Source of the DNA: a virus
Direction: 5' to 3' (one strand)
DNA length: 30,878 nucleotides
IMG/VR virus record: IMGVR_UViG_3300023172_000127
Location: 1 to 30,878 of that record
This document shows positions 1-4,508 of the stretch, piece after piece. The notes beneath the pieces were generated by a model. The model did not search any database, had not been told where the DNA came from, and saw only the letters and a program-made list of their open reading frames with translations. The position numbers and the translations under genes are program-made. The first letter of the stretch is position 1. Each line of letters starts with the position of its first letter.

Positions 1-40
1 TGGTCTCTCACTCCATTAAACTGTTTCTGTCTATAAGTTG

Positions 41-68
41 ACAATAACATCTATATATCTACTGTCAA
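41..68 (-). promoter_or_regulatory. Possible sigma70-like promoter reading off the left edge
   Basis: On the minus strand TTGACA (63-68) is followed 16 bases later by TATTGT (41-46). The -35 box contains the TGA stop codon (65-67) of the gene before it, as at three other promoters in this window. The site also forms an imperfect inverted repeat (GTTGACA...TGTCAAC), so the -10 choice is uncertain. It would drive a leftward gene beyond the window. Bases 1-40 hold no gene I can see. Confidence 0.4.
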
Positions 69-766
69 CCTTTTTCTTCTACTTTTACGTAATTAATTAC
101 AGTTTCTTTACAATCACTGAACTTGCTCACGTCATGTTGCTTTACTTTACCAGTAATAATAACACGGCGTCCTTCTAGCAATCCTGCAATGTCGGGCTCT
201 TTGCTAAAGAAGAACTTAACAATGTTCTCATCGTTGTTGACACAAGTTACCAAATGTATTCCATACTTAGCAATAAACTTTACGTCCTTGACAAGAACTT
301 CAAAACGCAAACGCTCGCCTGGTGTACCAACAAATTCACTTTTAGGACGCATGTCGCTAAACCAGTCATCTAGACTTTGACGTTTTTCTTGCACACGGAA
401 ACTATTTGGTAAGCTAGCAATAATACTAACACCAAAGTTATCACATTGTGTATCGCTAAGAGTTTTTAGTACATTTTCTTCAAATGAATTCATTGTACCC
501 ATTAGTTTTTTGGCAACCAAACTATCACGGAAAGTGTTAGTAATTTCTTTGGCTTGAGCTTTTACATCCTCAGATATTTCGGGCATCTCAAAATCTTCGA
601 CACCGTTCAAATAACTTGAAATAGTAGTTTTGTTGTCGTATACATGTTTAGACGACTCGTGATCATAATAACCGTAACCGCTTTTAATAAAACCTTGCGC
701 AGAGTCTACAATAATAGCCAATTGAAGAACTTGCTCTGTATTATACAATGTACGCTGTTTAGCCAT
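65..766 (-). CDS. Hypothetical protein, possible C-terminal OB-like beta domain
   Basis: A 233-residue protein with no family I recognise. The ATG at 766 is preceded by a good ribosome binding site (AAGGAG, 8 bases upstream), so the start is secure. The N-terminal two thirds are mixed helical and charged. The last ~80 residues (about 150-230) alternate short hydrophobic strands, including an RRVIITGKVKQHD segment that looks like a strand of a five-stranded OB barrel. If correct it could bind single-stranded nucleic acid, but this is inference from pattern only. It lies 11 bases downstream of the 69-residue gene at 778-987, probably in one transcript from the promoter at 1020-1048. Its TGA stop sits inside the next -35 box. 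Confidence 0.75.
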   Translation of the reverse strand: MAKQRTLYNTEQVLQLAIIVDSAQGFIKSGYGYYDHESSKHVYDNKTTISSYLNGVEDFEMPEISEDVKAQAKEITNTFRDSLVAKKLMGTMNSFEENVLKTLSDTQCDNFGVSIIASLPNSFRVQEKRQSLDDWFSDMRPKSEFVGTPGERLRFEVLVKDVKFIAKYGIHLVTCVNNDENIVKFFFSKEPDIAGLLEGRRVIITGKVKQHDVSKFSDCKETVINYVKVEEKG

Positions 767-777
767 CTTTGGACTCC

Positions 778-987
778 TTATACGCTCAGTGGACCTTTAA
801 AATTACGGATACGTTCGTTAGCCTTTTCTTGTTCCCATTCGGCAACCTTATCCCAACTACGACACATAGCCCATTTACCGCTGTTTGACATTTCAGCGTG
901 ACGCTTACGAGCTTGTTTTTCGGTTAAACCTGACATGTAAAAGTAGTCTGGATTCTCACCGTAGTTACGTGCTTCAACTGCCCACAT
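778..987 (-). CDS. Small hypothetical early protein (69 aa)
   Basis: A 69-residue protein of unknown function, rich in Trp, Arg, Lys and Glu, with a helical middle containing LTEKQARKRHAEM. No motif, signal peptide or membrane segment is visible. The start is supported by AGGAG eight bases upstream of the ATG and by a strong sigma70-like promoter immediately before it (1020-1048), making this the first gene of a leftward transcript that continues into the 233-residue gene. Small basic or charged proteins expressed early are common in T4-like phages and often act on host machinery; nothing here says which target. Confidence 0.7.
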   Translation of the reverse strand: MWAVEARNYGENPDYFYMSGLTEKQARKRHAEMSNSGKWAMCRSWDKVAEWEQEKANERIRNFKGPLSV

Positions 988-1019
988 ATTGATCTCCTAT
1001 TGCTAACGTCTACATATAT

Positions 1020-1048
1020 AATATAGTGGTTTTACAACCCAATGTCAA
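1020..1048 (-). promoter_or_regulatory. Sigma70-like early promoter
   Basis: TTGACA (1043-1048), a 17-base spacer and TATATT (1020-1025) on the minus strand, followed by ATATATGTAGAC. The same -10 context precedes the genes starting at 3784 and 4424. It lies 33 bases before the 69-residue gene and directly follows the hairpin at 1051-1080. Presumably used by unmodified host RNA polymerase early in infection. Confidence 0.8.
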
Positions 1049-1050
1049 CA

Positions 1051-1080
1051 GGAAACGCAAGAAAAGAATCCTGCGTTTTC
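1051..1080 (-). terminator. Hairpin terminator of cassette A
   Basis: The arms 1051-1059 and 1072-1080 pair over nine base pairs (one G-T) around a loop 1060-1071 whose minus-strand sequence includes GGATTCTTTTC, the loop also found in cassette B. It begins 17 bases past the stop of the 71-residue gene. The trailing U-run is poor (TTTCCTG), so termination may be partial; the sister hairpin at 4482-4508 has a better one. Confidence 0.55.
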
Positions 1081-1097
1081 AAAGGGTTGTAATTTTT

Positions 1098-1313
1098 TTA
1101 TGCAACTTTTTTATATTCTCGGATTGTTTCGTGTGTCATTACACCGATAATCCAATTTTCTGCAGCATCTTCAACATAAGTGTAACTGTTGTTAGGATAC
1201 TCAATTTCGCCTACATGCTTTCCATTTTCATAAAAGGTACAACTTAGAATTTCTTTACTGATACTAATCACTGCAGATTTTTCTTCGTTTTTAAATGTCT
1301 TTAGAATCTTCAT
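1098..1313 (-). CDS. Small hypothetical protein (71 aa)
   Basis: A 71-residue protein that starts with a beta-rich half (KSAVISISKE, then SCTFYENGKHVGEIEY) and ends in an aromatic, acidic segment with EDAAENWIIGV. That last motif resembles short conserved proteins I recall from T4-like cyanophages, all without known function. No catalytic motif is visible. It overlaps the 3' end of the gene upstream (1291-1476) by 23 bases, so the two are probably translated from one message. The stop codon falls within the repeated cassette whose hairpin probably ends this transcript. Confidence 0.65.
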   Translation of the reverse strand: MKILKTFKNEEKSAVISISKEILSCTFYENGKHVGEIEYPNNSYTYVEDAAENWIIGVMTHETIREYKKVA

Positions 1314-1476
1314 TGTAACCCTTTCTTAATTGTTTTGCTTCGTTACGCAGTTGTTTGGTTGTACTACGTTTTATCTTTTGTTTTTTAACTTTTTGTTTTC
1401 TAGGATCAGTAGTGTAATCCTGTACTGTTTCATCAACAGTATTATTCATTGGATACAGATTTTCTTTTTTTCTCAT
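1291..1476 (-). CDS. Small highly basic hypothetical protein (61 aa)
   Basis: A longer frame reaches 1596, but the likely start is the ATG at 1476, which overlaps the TGA of the zinc-ribbon gene at 1473-1643 as ATGA, a typical coupled restart. The resulting 61-residue protein has an acidic N-terminal half and a Lys/Arg-rich helical C-terminal half (KVKKQKIKRSTTKQLRNEAK), suggesting nucleic acid contact. That role is inference from charge alone. The gene overlaps the next one by 23 bases. Function unknown; coding is supported mainly by the overlaps on both sides. Confidence 0.5.
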   Translation of the reverse strand: MRKKENLYPMNNTVDETVQDYTTDPRKQKVKKQKIKRSTTKQLRNEAKQLRKGYNEDSKDI

Positions 1477-1643
1477 TTGTCGACTTCTTGATCTTTCTCT
1501 ACACGACATTTTGTTCCACAGCCAGGACAATATAATGATGCTCTGTCTATGCAATACTTTTCTTCCATTGTAGGGAATGACCAATAGTGCTTGCATTTAC
1601 TGCAAGTCAAGTGCCAGATGATTTCTTTCTGTGCTCGTATCAT
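1473..1643 (-). CDS. Small zinc-ribbon protein (56 aa)
   Basis: A 56-residue protein that starts MIRAQKEIIWHLTC. It carries a CxxC pair at residues 14 and 17 (TCSKC) and another at 39 and 42 (YCPGC), plus Cys31 and Cys46. Two CxxC knuckles about 22 residues apart are the signature of a zinc ribbon; zinc binding follows from that family pattern and is not shown directly. Similar tiny Trp/His/Cys zinc ribbons occur in T4-like marine phages with unknown roles. The frame lies in a gap otherwise left empty. The ATG at 1643 is five bases after a late-promoter sequence (1649-1655), and its TGA overlaps the ATG of the next gene, which supports translation. Confidence 0.7.
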   Translation of the reverse strand: MIRAQKEIIWHLTCSKCKHYWSFPTMEEKYCIDRASLYCPGCGTKCRVEKDQEVDK

Positions 1644-1648
1644 AAATT

Positions 1649-1655
1649 TATTTAT
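1649..1655 (-). promoter_or_regulatory. T4-type late promoter box before the zinc-ribbon gene
   Basis: ATAAATA on the minus strand, separated from the ATG at 1643 by exactly five bases (AATTT). It matches the core of the T4 late promoter. It overlaps the stop codon of the upstream gene, so chance conservation through coding is possible. No ribosome binding site lies between the box and the start. Confidence 0.5.
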
Positions 1656-1840
1656 GTTGGTTTTTCTTCACGATAGACACAAACTGCTTGACTTCCTGGT
1701 GGATAATAACCTTCTTTGCCGCCTACTGTAAAACTCATATCTTCACGTATTTCAAAACACTCATACATAGTTTCAAAATCTGCTACTACAGTAGACTCTA
1801 GTTTACCCCCTATGAAGACAAGGTAAACTAAAGTCCACAT
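1652..1840 (-). CDS. Small hypothetical protein with hydrophobic N terminus (62 aa)
   Basis: A 62-residue protein starting MWTLVYLVFIGGK, a short hydrophobic stretch that could be a signal anchor, followed by a region with Cys residues at about 28 and 54 and a YYPPGSQAVCVY segment. The ATG at 1840 is preceded by GGAGAG at normal spacing. No family is recognised. A small exported or membrane-associated early protein is possible. It is the first protein gene downstream of the tRNA cluster and the structured region at 1857-2075, probably on the same transcript. Confidence 0.65.
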   Translation of the reverse strand: MWTLVYLVFIGGKLESTVVADFETMYECFEIREDMSFTVGGKEGYYPPGSQAVCVYREEKPT

Positions 1841-1856
1841 TTTTTCTCTCCAAAAG

Positions 1857-2075
1857 GTGCCGGTCCTCTGTGTTCTTATCTATGGGATCTCGGCTTAATA
1901 ATATGTGTGGGAAGGATTAGGATCCTCCAATGAGCCACTGCCAGTACTACCTGTCTAACTGGACTCATACCTGTCTGCATCCGCTAAGACGAACCGCTAA
2001 GTTCCTTCGACATTACCTTAGCCCCATACTGTAAGGGCTTATTCAGTCACCACGATCCACGACCCGTCGGTCTGG
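1857..2075 (-). ncRNA. Candidate structured noncoding RNA of unknown class
   Basis: About 220 bases directly downstream of tRNA-Thr contain no convincing reading frame and are visibly richer in G+C than the genes around them. Several helices can be drawn: 1859-1894 (GCCG/CGGC plus TCC/GGA), 1910-1928 (seven pairs, one bulge, four-base loop), 1931-1967 (TGAG/CTCA plus CCAGT/ACTGG), 2020-2039 (AGCCC/GGGCT), 1996-2022 (GCTAAG/CTTAGC) and 2061-2072. The 2020-2039 and 1996-2022 helices share bases 2020-2022 and exclude each other. Three short direct repeats are present. T4 makes stable RNAs C and D next to its tRNAs, so a stable phage RNA here is plausible. I do not recognise tmRNA, RNase P or a known riboswitch. 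Confidence 0.5.
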
Positions 2076-2086
2076 AAACTGTATTA

Positions 2087-2162
2087 TGGTGCCGCTTGAG
2101 AGACTTGAACTCCCGACCCACTGATTACAAATCAGTTGCTCTACCAGCTGAGCTAAAGCGGC
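2087..2162 (-). tRNA. tRNA-Thr(TGT)
   Basis: A full cloverleaf of 76 bases including an encoded CCA (2087-2089). Acceptor GCCGCTT pairs with AAGCGGC. The anticodon stem ACTGA/TCAGT encloses loop TTTGTAA, giving anticodon TGT, which reads ACA/ACG threonine codons. It is the last tRNA of the leftward cluster. Confidence 0.95.
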
Positions 2163-2163
2163 G

Positions 2164-2241
2164 TTATCTTCTTACTCTACAAGTTGAACACCAATCATTG
2201 TGTCCTAACTCGTTTTTGCATTCTGTACATACTTTATTCAT
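2164..2241 (-). CDS. Putative 25-aa double-CxxC microprotein between tRNAs
   Basis: The 91 bases between tRNA-Ser and tRNA-Thr hold a small frame from ATG (2239-2241) to TAA (2164-2166). It encodes a 25-residue peptide starting MNKVCTEC, with Cys at 5 and 8 (CTEC) and at 18 and 21 (CSTC) plus a His at 14. Two CxxC pairs in such a short peptide would suffice for one zinc site. The ATG is exactly five bases after an ATAAATA late-promoter box (2247-2253). This is the same arrangement as at gp13 and gp17, and is the main reason to believe it is expressed. There is no Shine-Dalgarno. Function is unknown, and chance occurrence cannot be excluded for so short a frame. Confidence 0.45.
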   Translation of the reverse strand: MNKVCTECKNELGHNDWCSTCRVRR

Positions 2242-2246
2242 ATGTT

Positions 2247-2253
2247 TATTTAT
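2247..2253 (-). promoter_or_regulatory. T4-type late promoter box inside the tRNA cluster
   Basis: ATAAATA on the minus strand, immediately after the CCA end of tRNA-Ser and five bases (AACAT) before the ATG of the 25-residue peptide. It could give late transcription of the peptide, tRNA-Thr and the structured RNA separately from the rest of the cluster. Confidence 0.5.
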
Positions 2254-2343
2254 TGGCGGAAGCGGTGGGATTCGAACCCACGAGACGCTTTCACGTCTAA
2301 CGGTTTAGTAGACCGGCGCTTTCAACCACTCAGCCACGCTTCC
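2254..2343 (-). tRNA. tRNA-Ser with unusual ACT anticodon
   Basis: A 90-base tRNA with the long variable arm of class II tRNAs, acceptor GGAAGCG/CGCTTCC, discriminator G and encoded CCA (2254-2256). The anticodon stem CGGT/ACCG encloses loop CTACTAA, giving anticodon ACT where bacterial tRNA-Ser for AGC/AGU normally has GCT. Position 27-43 is a C-U mismatch. Serine identity rests on the long arm, the G discriminator and the anticodon. Confidence 0.88.
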
Positions 2344-2349
2344 TATATT

Positions 2350-2424
2350 TGGCTCCAGATGTAGGGATCGAACCTACGACCAATTGATTAACAGTCAACT
2401 GCTCTACCGCTGAGCTAATCTGGA
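2350..2424 (-). tRNA. tRNA-Asn(GTT)
   Basis: A 75-base cloverleaf with acceptor TCCAGAT/ATCTGGA, discriminator G and encoded CCA (2350-2352). The anticodon stem GTTGA/TCAAT holds loop CTGTTAA, giving GTT. It is the first tRNA downstream of the internal promoter at 2436-2464. Confidence 0.95.
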
Positions 2425-2435
2425 ATGTTAACAAC

Positions 2436-2464
2436 AATATAATATATAAACTATTGTTTGTCAA
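2436..2464 (-). promoter_or_regulatory. Sigma70-like promoter inside the tRNA cluster
   Basis: TTGACA (2459-2464), 17 bases, then TATATT (2436-2441) on the minus strand, in the 51-base gap between tRNA-Met and tRNA-Asn. It would transcribe tRNA-Asn, Ser and Thr, the structured RNA and the small genes beyond, independently of the upstream genes. Its boxes match those of the other early promoters in the window. Confidence 0.75.
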
Positions 2465-2475
2465 CAATTATTTTA

Positions 2476-2552
2476 TGGTGCTCCCGATAGGACTCGAACC
2501 TATGACCAACCCGTTATGAGCGGGGAGCTCTAACCAACTGAGCTACAGGAGC
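2476..2552 (-). tRNA. tRNA-Met(CAT), elongator type
   Basis: A 77-base cloverleaf with acceptor GCTCCTG/CGGGAGC (one G-T pair), discriminator A and encoded CCA (2476-2478). The anticodon loop CTCATAA gives CAT. The first acceptor pair is G-C, so it is not an initiator tRNA. A CAT anticodon could also be a lysidine-modified isoleucine tRNA, which the bare sequence does not exclude. The 27-43 position looks mismatched (C-U). Confidence 0.88.
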
Positions 2553-2558
2553 GTTATT

Positions 2559-2644
2559 TGGTGCCCTCTCCCGGACTCGAACCGGGACGCCGTAACCGGC
2601 GAGAGATTTTAAGTCTCTTGTGTCTACCATTCCACCAAGAGGGC
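2559..2644 (-). tRNA. tRNA-Leu(TAA)
   Basis: An 86-base class II tRNA with acceptor GCCCTCT/AGAGGGC, discriminator A and encoded CCA (2559-2561). The anticodon stem AGAGA/TCTCT holds loop CTTAAAA, giving TAA, which reads TTA/TTG. TTA is a frequent leucine codon in AT-rich genes. Confidence 0.95.
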
Positions 2645-2655
2645 AATATAACTTA

Positions 2656-2732
2656 TGGCGATCACGGAAGGACTCGAACCCTCAACCTATTGATTAGAAG
2701 TCAATTGCTCTATCCAGTTGAGCTACGTGACC
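2656..2732 (-). tRNA. tRNA-Arg(TCT)
   Basis: A 77-base cloverleaf with acceptor GGTCACG/CGTGATC (one G-T pair), discriminator G and encoded CCA (2656-2658). The anticodon loop CTTCTAA gives TCT, which reads AGA/AGG. It is the first tRNA of the cluster and starts eight bases after the stop of the protein gene upstream, so protein genes and tRNAs probably share a transcript. Confidence 0.95.
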
Positions 2733-2740
2733 TTCATAAA

Positions 2741-3028
2741 TTATATCTGTACTGGAGTCTCCATAGTTACTGTATACATTTTTTTGATGATACTGTCAAC
2801 ATCTTTTTCAGTTAACCATCCTTTTACTGTATCGCCTTTGTTAGTAATACCAGGAAGTTCAACTTGATCCATATCTTCAAACACTGCAATTTCATACAAG
2901 CCTTGCTTGCTACCATAACTCATTTCATTCTGTACAATACTAAGATCATACTTGCCGCCAAACCGTAGTACTACTTGAACACCGTTTGGCGACTTGGTTT
3001 CCATCATTTTAAAGTCTGCTAGTTTCAT
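2741..3028 (-). CDS. Hypothetical protein (95 aa)
   Basis: A 95-residue protein with a beta-rich N-terminal part (VQVVLRFGGKYDLSIVQNE), a middle LYEIAVFEDMDQVELPGI, then a helical end. It looks like a small alpha/beta fold, but I do not recognise the family. Its ATG overlaps the TGA of the 47-residue membrane protein gene as ATGA. It is the last of four genes linked by stop/start overlaps from the promoter at 3819-3847, and its stop is eight bases before tRNA-Arg. Confidence 0.7.
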   Translation of the reverse strand: MKLADFKMMETKSPNGVQVVLRFGGKYDLSIVQNEMSYGSKQGLYEIAVFEDMDQVELPGITNKGDTVKGWLTEKDVDSIIKKMYTVTMETPVQI

Positions 3029-3168
3029 TTGTATAACATCCGTGCACAGGTTACAAAACTGTTTTCTTCTAAACAGTCACTCCAAGTATGTACTGTATAC
3101 CAGCCAATGGATCCAAAGATTACAGCAATAGCAATCAAATACCCTATAATTTTAAACCAGTCTTTCAT
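3025..3168 (-). CDS. Small single-pass membrane protein (47 aa)
   Basis: A 47-residue protein in what would otherwise be a 140-base gap. After MKDWFK comes a hydrophobic stretch at about residues 7-26 (IIGYLIAIAVIFGSIGWY), long enough to cross the membrane. A short tail follows with Cys at about 32 and 41 that could form a disulphide outside the cytoplasm. The ATG (3166-3168) overlaps the TAA of the gene upstream as TAATG, and its TGA overlaps the next ATG as ATGA, which strongly supports translation. The function is unknown. Small early phage membrane proteins often alter the host envelope or exclusion, but nothing specific is visible. Confidence 0.7.
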   Translation of the reverse strand: MKDWFKIIGYLIAIAVIFGSIGWYTVHTWSDCLEENSFVTCARMLYK

Positions 3169-3362
3169 TAGTGTAGTGCCTCCCATACTTTTTCATGTAC
3201 AAACATTCCATTTTGATTAATAAACTCTAACTGTTCCTCTGTTGCAGGAACTCCGTCAATGTCACAACTTTCGATATAAGCATCGCAGAAGTCAGGCCAA
3301 TCTTTCATGTCAATGTCTTGAACAATTACGTTATCAATTTTATCGTATTGTACTTCTTTCAT
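3168..3362 (-). CDS. Small acidic hypothetical protein (64 aa)
   Basis: A longer frame extends to 3407, but the probable start is the ATG at 3362, which overlaps the TAA of the upstream gene as TAATG. That gives 64 residues, strongly acidic, with DMKDWPDFCDAYIESCDIDG in the middle and a helix-like end (FVHEKVWEAL). The WPDFCDAYI segment suggests a compact helical protein that binds a partner. No family recognised. The arrangement implies translational coupling with its neighbours on both sides. Confidence 0.65.
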   Translation of the reverse strand: MKEVQYDKIDNVIVQDIDMKDWPDFCDAYIESCDIDGVPATEEQLEFINQNGMFVHEKVWEALH

Positions 3363-3784
3363 TACGCTGCCTCCGCCATTGCTGTACATACATAAGGTTT
3401 GTTCCATTGACCAACGTTGATATCCAAGTAATAAGCAATATCAAAGTAGTCAGTTTGGATGTCGCTGTTGTTGTACCAACCAGTGCCTTTCATTGCAGCA
3501 ATAAGTTCTTCTAAAAACTCTTTCGCTTCACCGTAATGCTCAGGATAGTAAGTGTTAACTTGAACATATCCTTCACTTGGATAATAAGGATGATTGCGGC
3601 GTTCTGCAATCTCACGATTCTTTTCGTTTGCCATGCCAATGAAATCAGCAGTGCCTTCTTTAATGTTTACAACAAGAGTGCTGTGGTTGTTAACTGCAAT
3701 TGAGCCTTTGTAACCATGCTTTTTCAAAACTGCTTTGATAGCCGGTGCAAGTGCTTTTTTCTTCTCTTGATTCATGTATGCCAT
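3362..3784 (-). CDS. Conserved phage protein of unknown function (140 aa)
   Basis: A 140-residue protein starting MAYMNQEKKKALAPAIKAVL, a basic helical head, then a beta region with SIAVNNHSTLVVNIKEG, and a tail with DYFDIAYYLDINVGQWNKPY. I recall very similar proteins in large phages and some plasmids, all of unknown function; the N-terminal KKKALAPAIKAVLKK is the recognisable part. AGGAC lies about 10 bases before the ATG, and a sigma70-like promoter lies at 3819-3847. It is the first gene of a four-gene overlapping chain that runs into the tRNA cluster. Confidence 0.75.
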   Translation of the reverse strand: MAYMNQEKKKALAPAIKAVLKKHGYKGSIAVNNHSTLVVNIKEGTADFIGMANEKNREIAERRNHPYYPSEGYVQVNTYYPEHYGEAKEFLEELIAAMKGTGWYNNSDIQTDYFDIAYYLDINVGQWNKPYVCTAMAEAA

Positions 3785-3818
3785 TTTTGAAGTCCTCTTC
3801 TTTCTTGCTTACATATAT

Positions 3819-3847
3819 AATATAGTGTAAGATGTCTTGGTTGTCAA
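3819..3847 (-). promoter_or_regulatory. Sigma70-like early promoter
   Basis: TTGACA (3842-3847), 17 bases, TATATT (3819-3824) on the minus strand, with the same ATATATGTA downstream context as at 1020 and 4449. The TGA stop (3844-3846) of the metallopeptidase gene lies inside the -35 box. It drives the overlapping gene chain and probably the first tRNAs. Confidence 0.8.
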
Positions 3848-4230
3848 GTCTTTTCTGAAACTTTTTTGAATTTTTTTAACATTTTTTCTTGTTCAGCATA
3901 TGCTTCAATCTCCCACGGACGATCCATATAAGGTATCTCTGATGGAGTAAACATAGGAAATTCTTTTAACACATCTTGTTTAACGTGTACAAATTCGTGG
4001 AAGATAGCAGTGACAAGATCCTCATAATCTAATCCACGCTTAACACGGATTTCATACTCACGATCATCATCACCTTCTAAGCAGTCAGCATCAACATCTA
4101 AATGCTTGGTAATCTCTACATCAACAGCAAGTTTACGATGCCGTGGCAACCAATATTTTTTAGCAAACCAAAGTGCTTCAGTAACTGCTGCACGTTCTTT
4201 TTTAGTACCGCCGATTACACTGTAAAGCAT
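3844..4230 (-). CDS. Putative zinc metallopeptidase (HExxH), 128 aa
   Basis: The motif HEFVH at residues 78-82 is the HExxH signature of zincin metallopeptidases: two His bind zinc and the Glu activates water. A likely third ligand is one of the Glu in RPWEIEAYAEQ (about 104-114), 26-30 residues later, as in gluzincin-like families. The rest is short and includes a very acidic patch (LEGDDDRE). A frame with a TTG start reaches 4236, but the ATG at 4230 overlaps the previous TAA as TAATG and is preferred. Small orphan HExxH proteins occur in T4-like phages; substrates are unknown. Zinc binding and proteolysis are inferred from the motif. Confidence 0.75.
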   Translation of the reverse strand: MLYSVIGGTKKERAAVTEALWFAKKYWLPRHRKLAVDVEITKHLDVDADCLEGDDDREYEIRVKRGLDYEDLVTAIFHEFVHVKQDVLKEFPMFTPSEIPYMDRPWEIEAYAEQEKMLKKFKKVSEKT

Positions 4231-4424
4231 TACCAAATTACCTCTTCAGTTACAATTATACGAGGAGTGTCCATTGCAGACTCAGTGTAGGTTTTTACAG
4301 CACCGTCATTATACATTACAGTAACAAGAGTTTCGCCATCTGCATCATCATGAATAGAAGTAATTTCTCCTAATGCGGTATAATCACGATACTGTCGAAT
4401 AATTCCCATTCCAACTTCAAACAT
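4230..4424 (-). CDS. Small beta-rich hypothetical protein (64 aa)
   Basis: The frame is open further upstream to 4511, but that would run through the promoter at 4449-4477. The ATG at 4424 follows GGAGGAAACAAT, a strong ribosome binding site, so a 64-residue product is chosen. It looks like a small beta barrel: IIRQYRDYTALGEITSIHDD, then ETLVTVMYNDGAVKTYTE. This is the pattern of short KOW/SH3-like domains that bind nucleic acid or protein, but that is a guess. Its TAA overlaps the ATG of the metallopeptidase gene (TAATG), so the pair is likely co-translated. Confidence 0.7.
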   Translation of the reverse strand: MFEVGMGIIRQYRDYTALGEITSIHDDADGETLVTVMYNDGAVKTYTESAMDTPRIIVTEEVIW

Positions 4425-4448
4425 ATTGTTTCCTCCGTCTACATATAT

Positions 4449-4477
4449 AATATAGTGATTGTAGATCCAGAAGTCAA
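4449..4477 (-). promoter_or_regulatory. Sigma70-like early promoter
   Basis: TTGACT (4472-4477), 17 bases, TATATT (4449-4454) on the minus strand, followed by ATATATGTAGACGGAGG, so the transcript starts just before the ribosome binding site of the 64-residue gene at 4230-4424. It sits immediately after the terminator hairpin of cassette B. Confidence 0.8.
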
Positions 4478-4508
4478 CAAAAAAGTGCAGAAAAGAATCC
4501 TGCACTTT
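4476..4508 (-). terminator. Rho-independent terminator after uvsY
   Basis: The arms 4482-4489 and 4501-4508 form eight base pairs (AAAGTGCA/TGCACTTT) around an 11-base loop with minus-strand sequence GGATTCTTTTC. The 3' arm runs into a U-run (TTTTTTG) in the leftward direction. It lies about 20 bases past the uvsY stop. Confidence 0.8.

Larger units (their letters stand above)
1008..1100. repeat. Stop-terminator-promoter cassette, copy A
   Basis: This 93-bp stretch is repeated at 4437-4529 with the same length. Read leftward it begins with the TAA stop of the preceding gene (1098-1100). A conserved ACAACCCTTTGAAA, a hairpin with conserved loop, and a -35/-10 promoter follow, ending in TATATTATATATGTAGAC. 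The stem bases differ between copies but pairing is kept. The spacer between -35 and -10 is 17 bp in both, yet its sequence is not conserved. Confidence 0.8.

Noticed and set aside
1291-1596. 101-aa minus-strand frame taken to its longest start
   Set aside because: The upstream part runs antiphase through the zinc-ribbon gene and has no ribosome site; the ATGA overlap favours the start at 1476.
1857-2075. tmRNA or RNase P RNA in the structured region
   Set aside because: I see no tRNA-like acceptor with CCA, no TTCGA-type T arm, no tag reading frame, and none of the conserved RNase P core motifs. The short 34-codon frame here has no ribosome site and unlike composition.
2096-2308. Plus-strand frame over the tRNA-Thr and tRNA-Ser genes, giving a MRDLNSRPTDYKSVALPAEL peptide
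   Set aside because: This is the familiar false protein obtained by translating the complement of tRNA genes; the tRNAs are clear cloverleaves.
2558-2815. Plus-strand frame over tRNA-Leu and tRNA-Arg
   Set aside because: Same artefact; the frame is antisense to two good tRNAs and to the end of a coupled protein gene.
3168-3407. 79-aa version of the acidic protein
   Set aside because: The ATG at 3362 gives an exact TAATG overlap with the upstream gene, as elsewhere in the chain.
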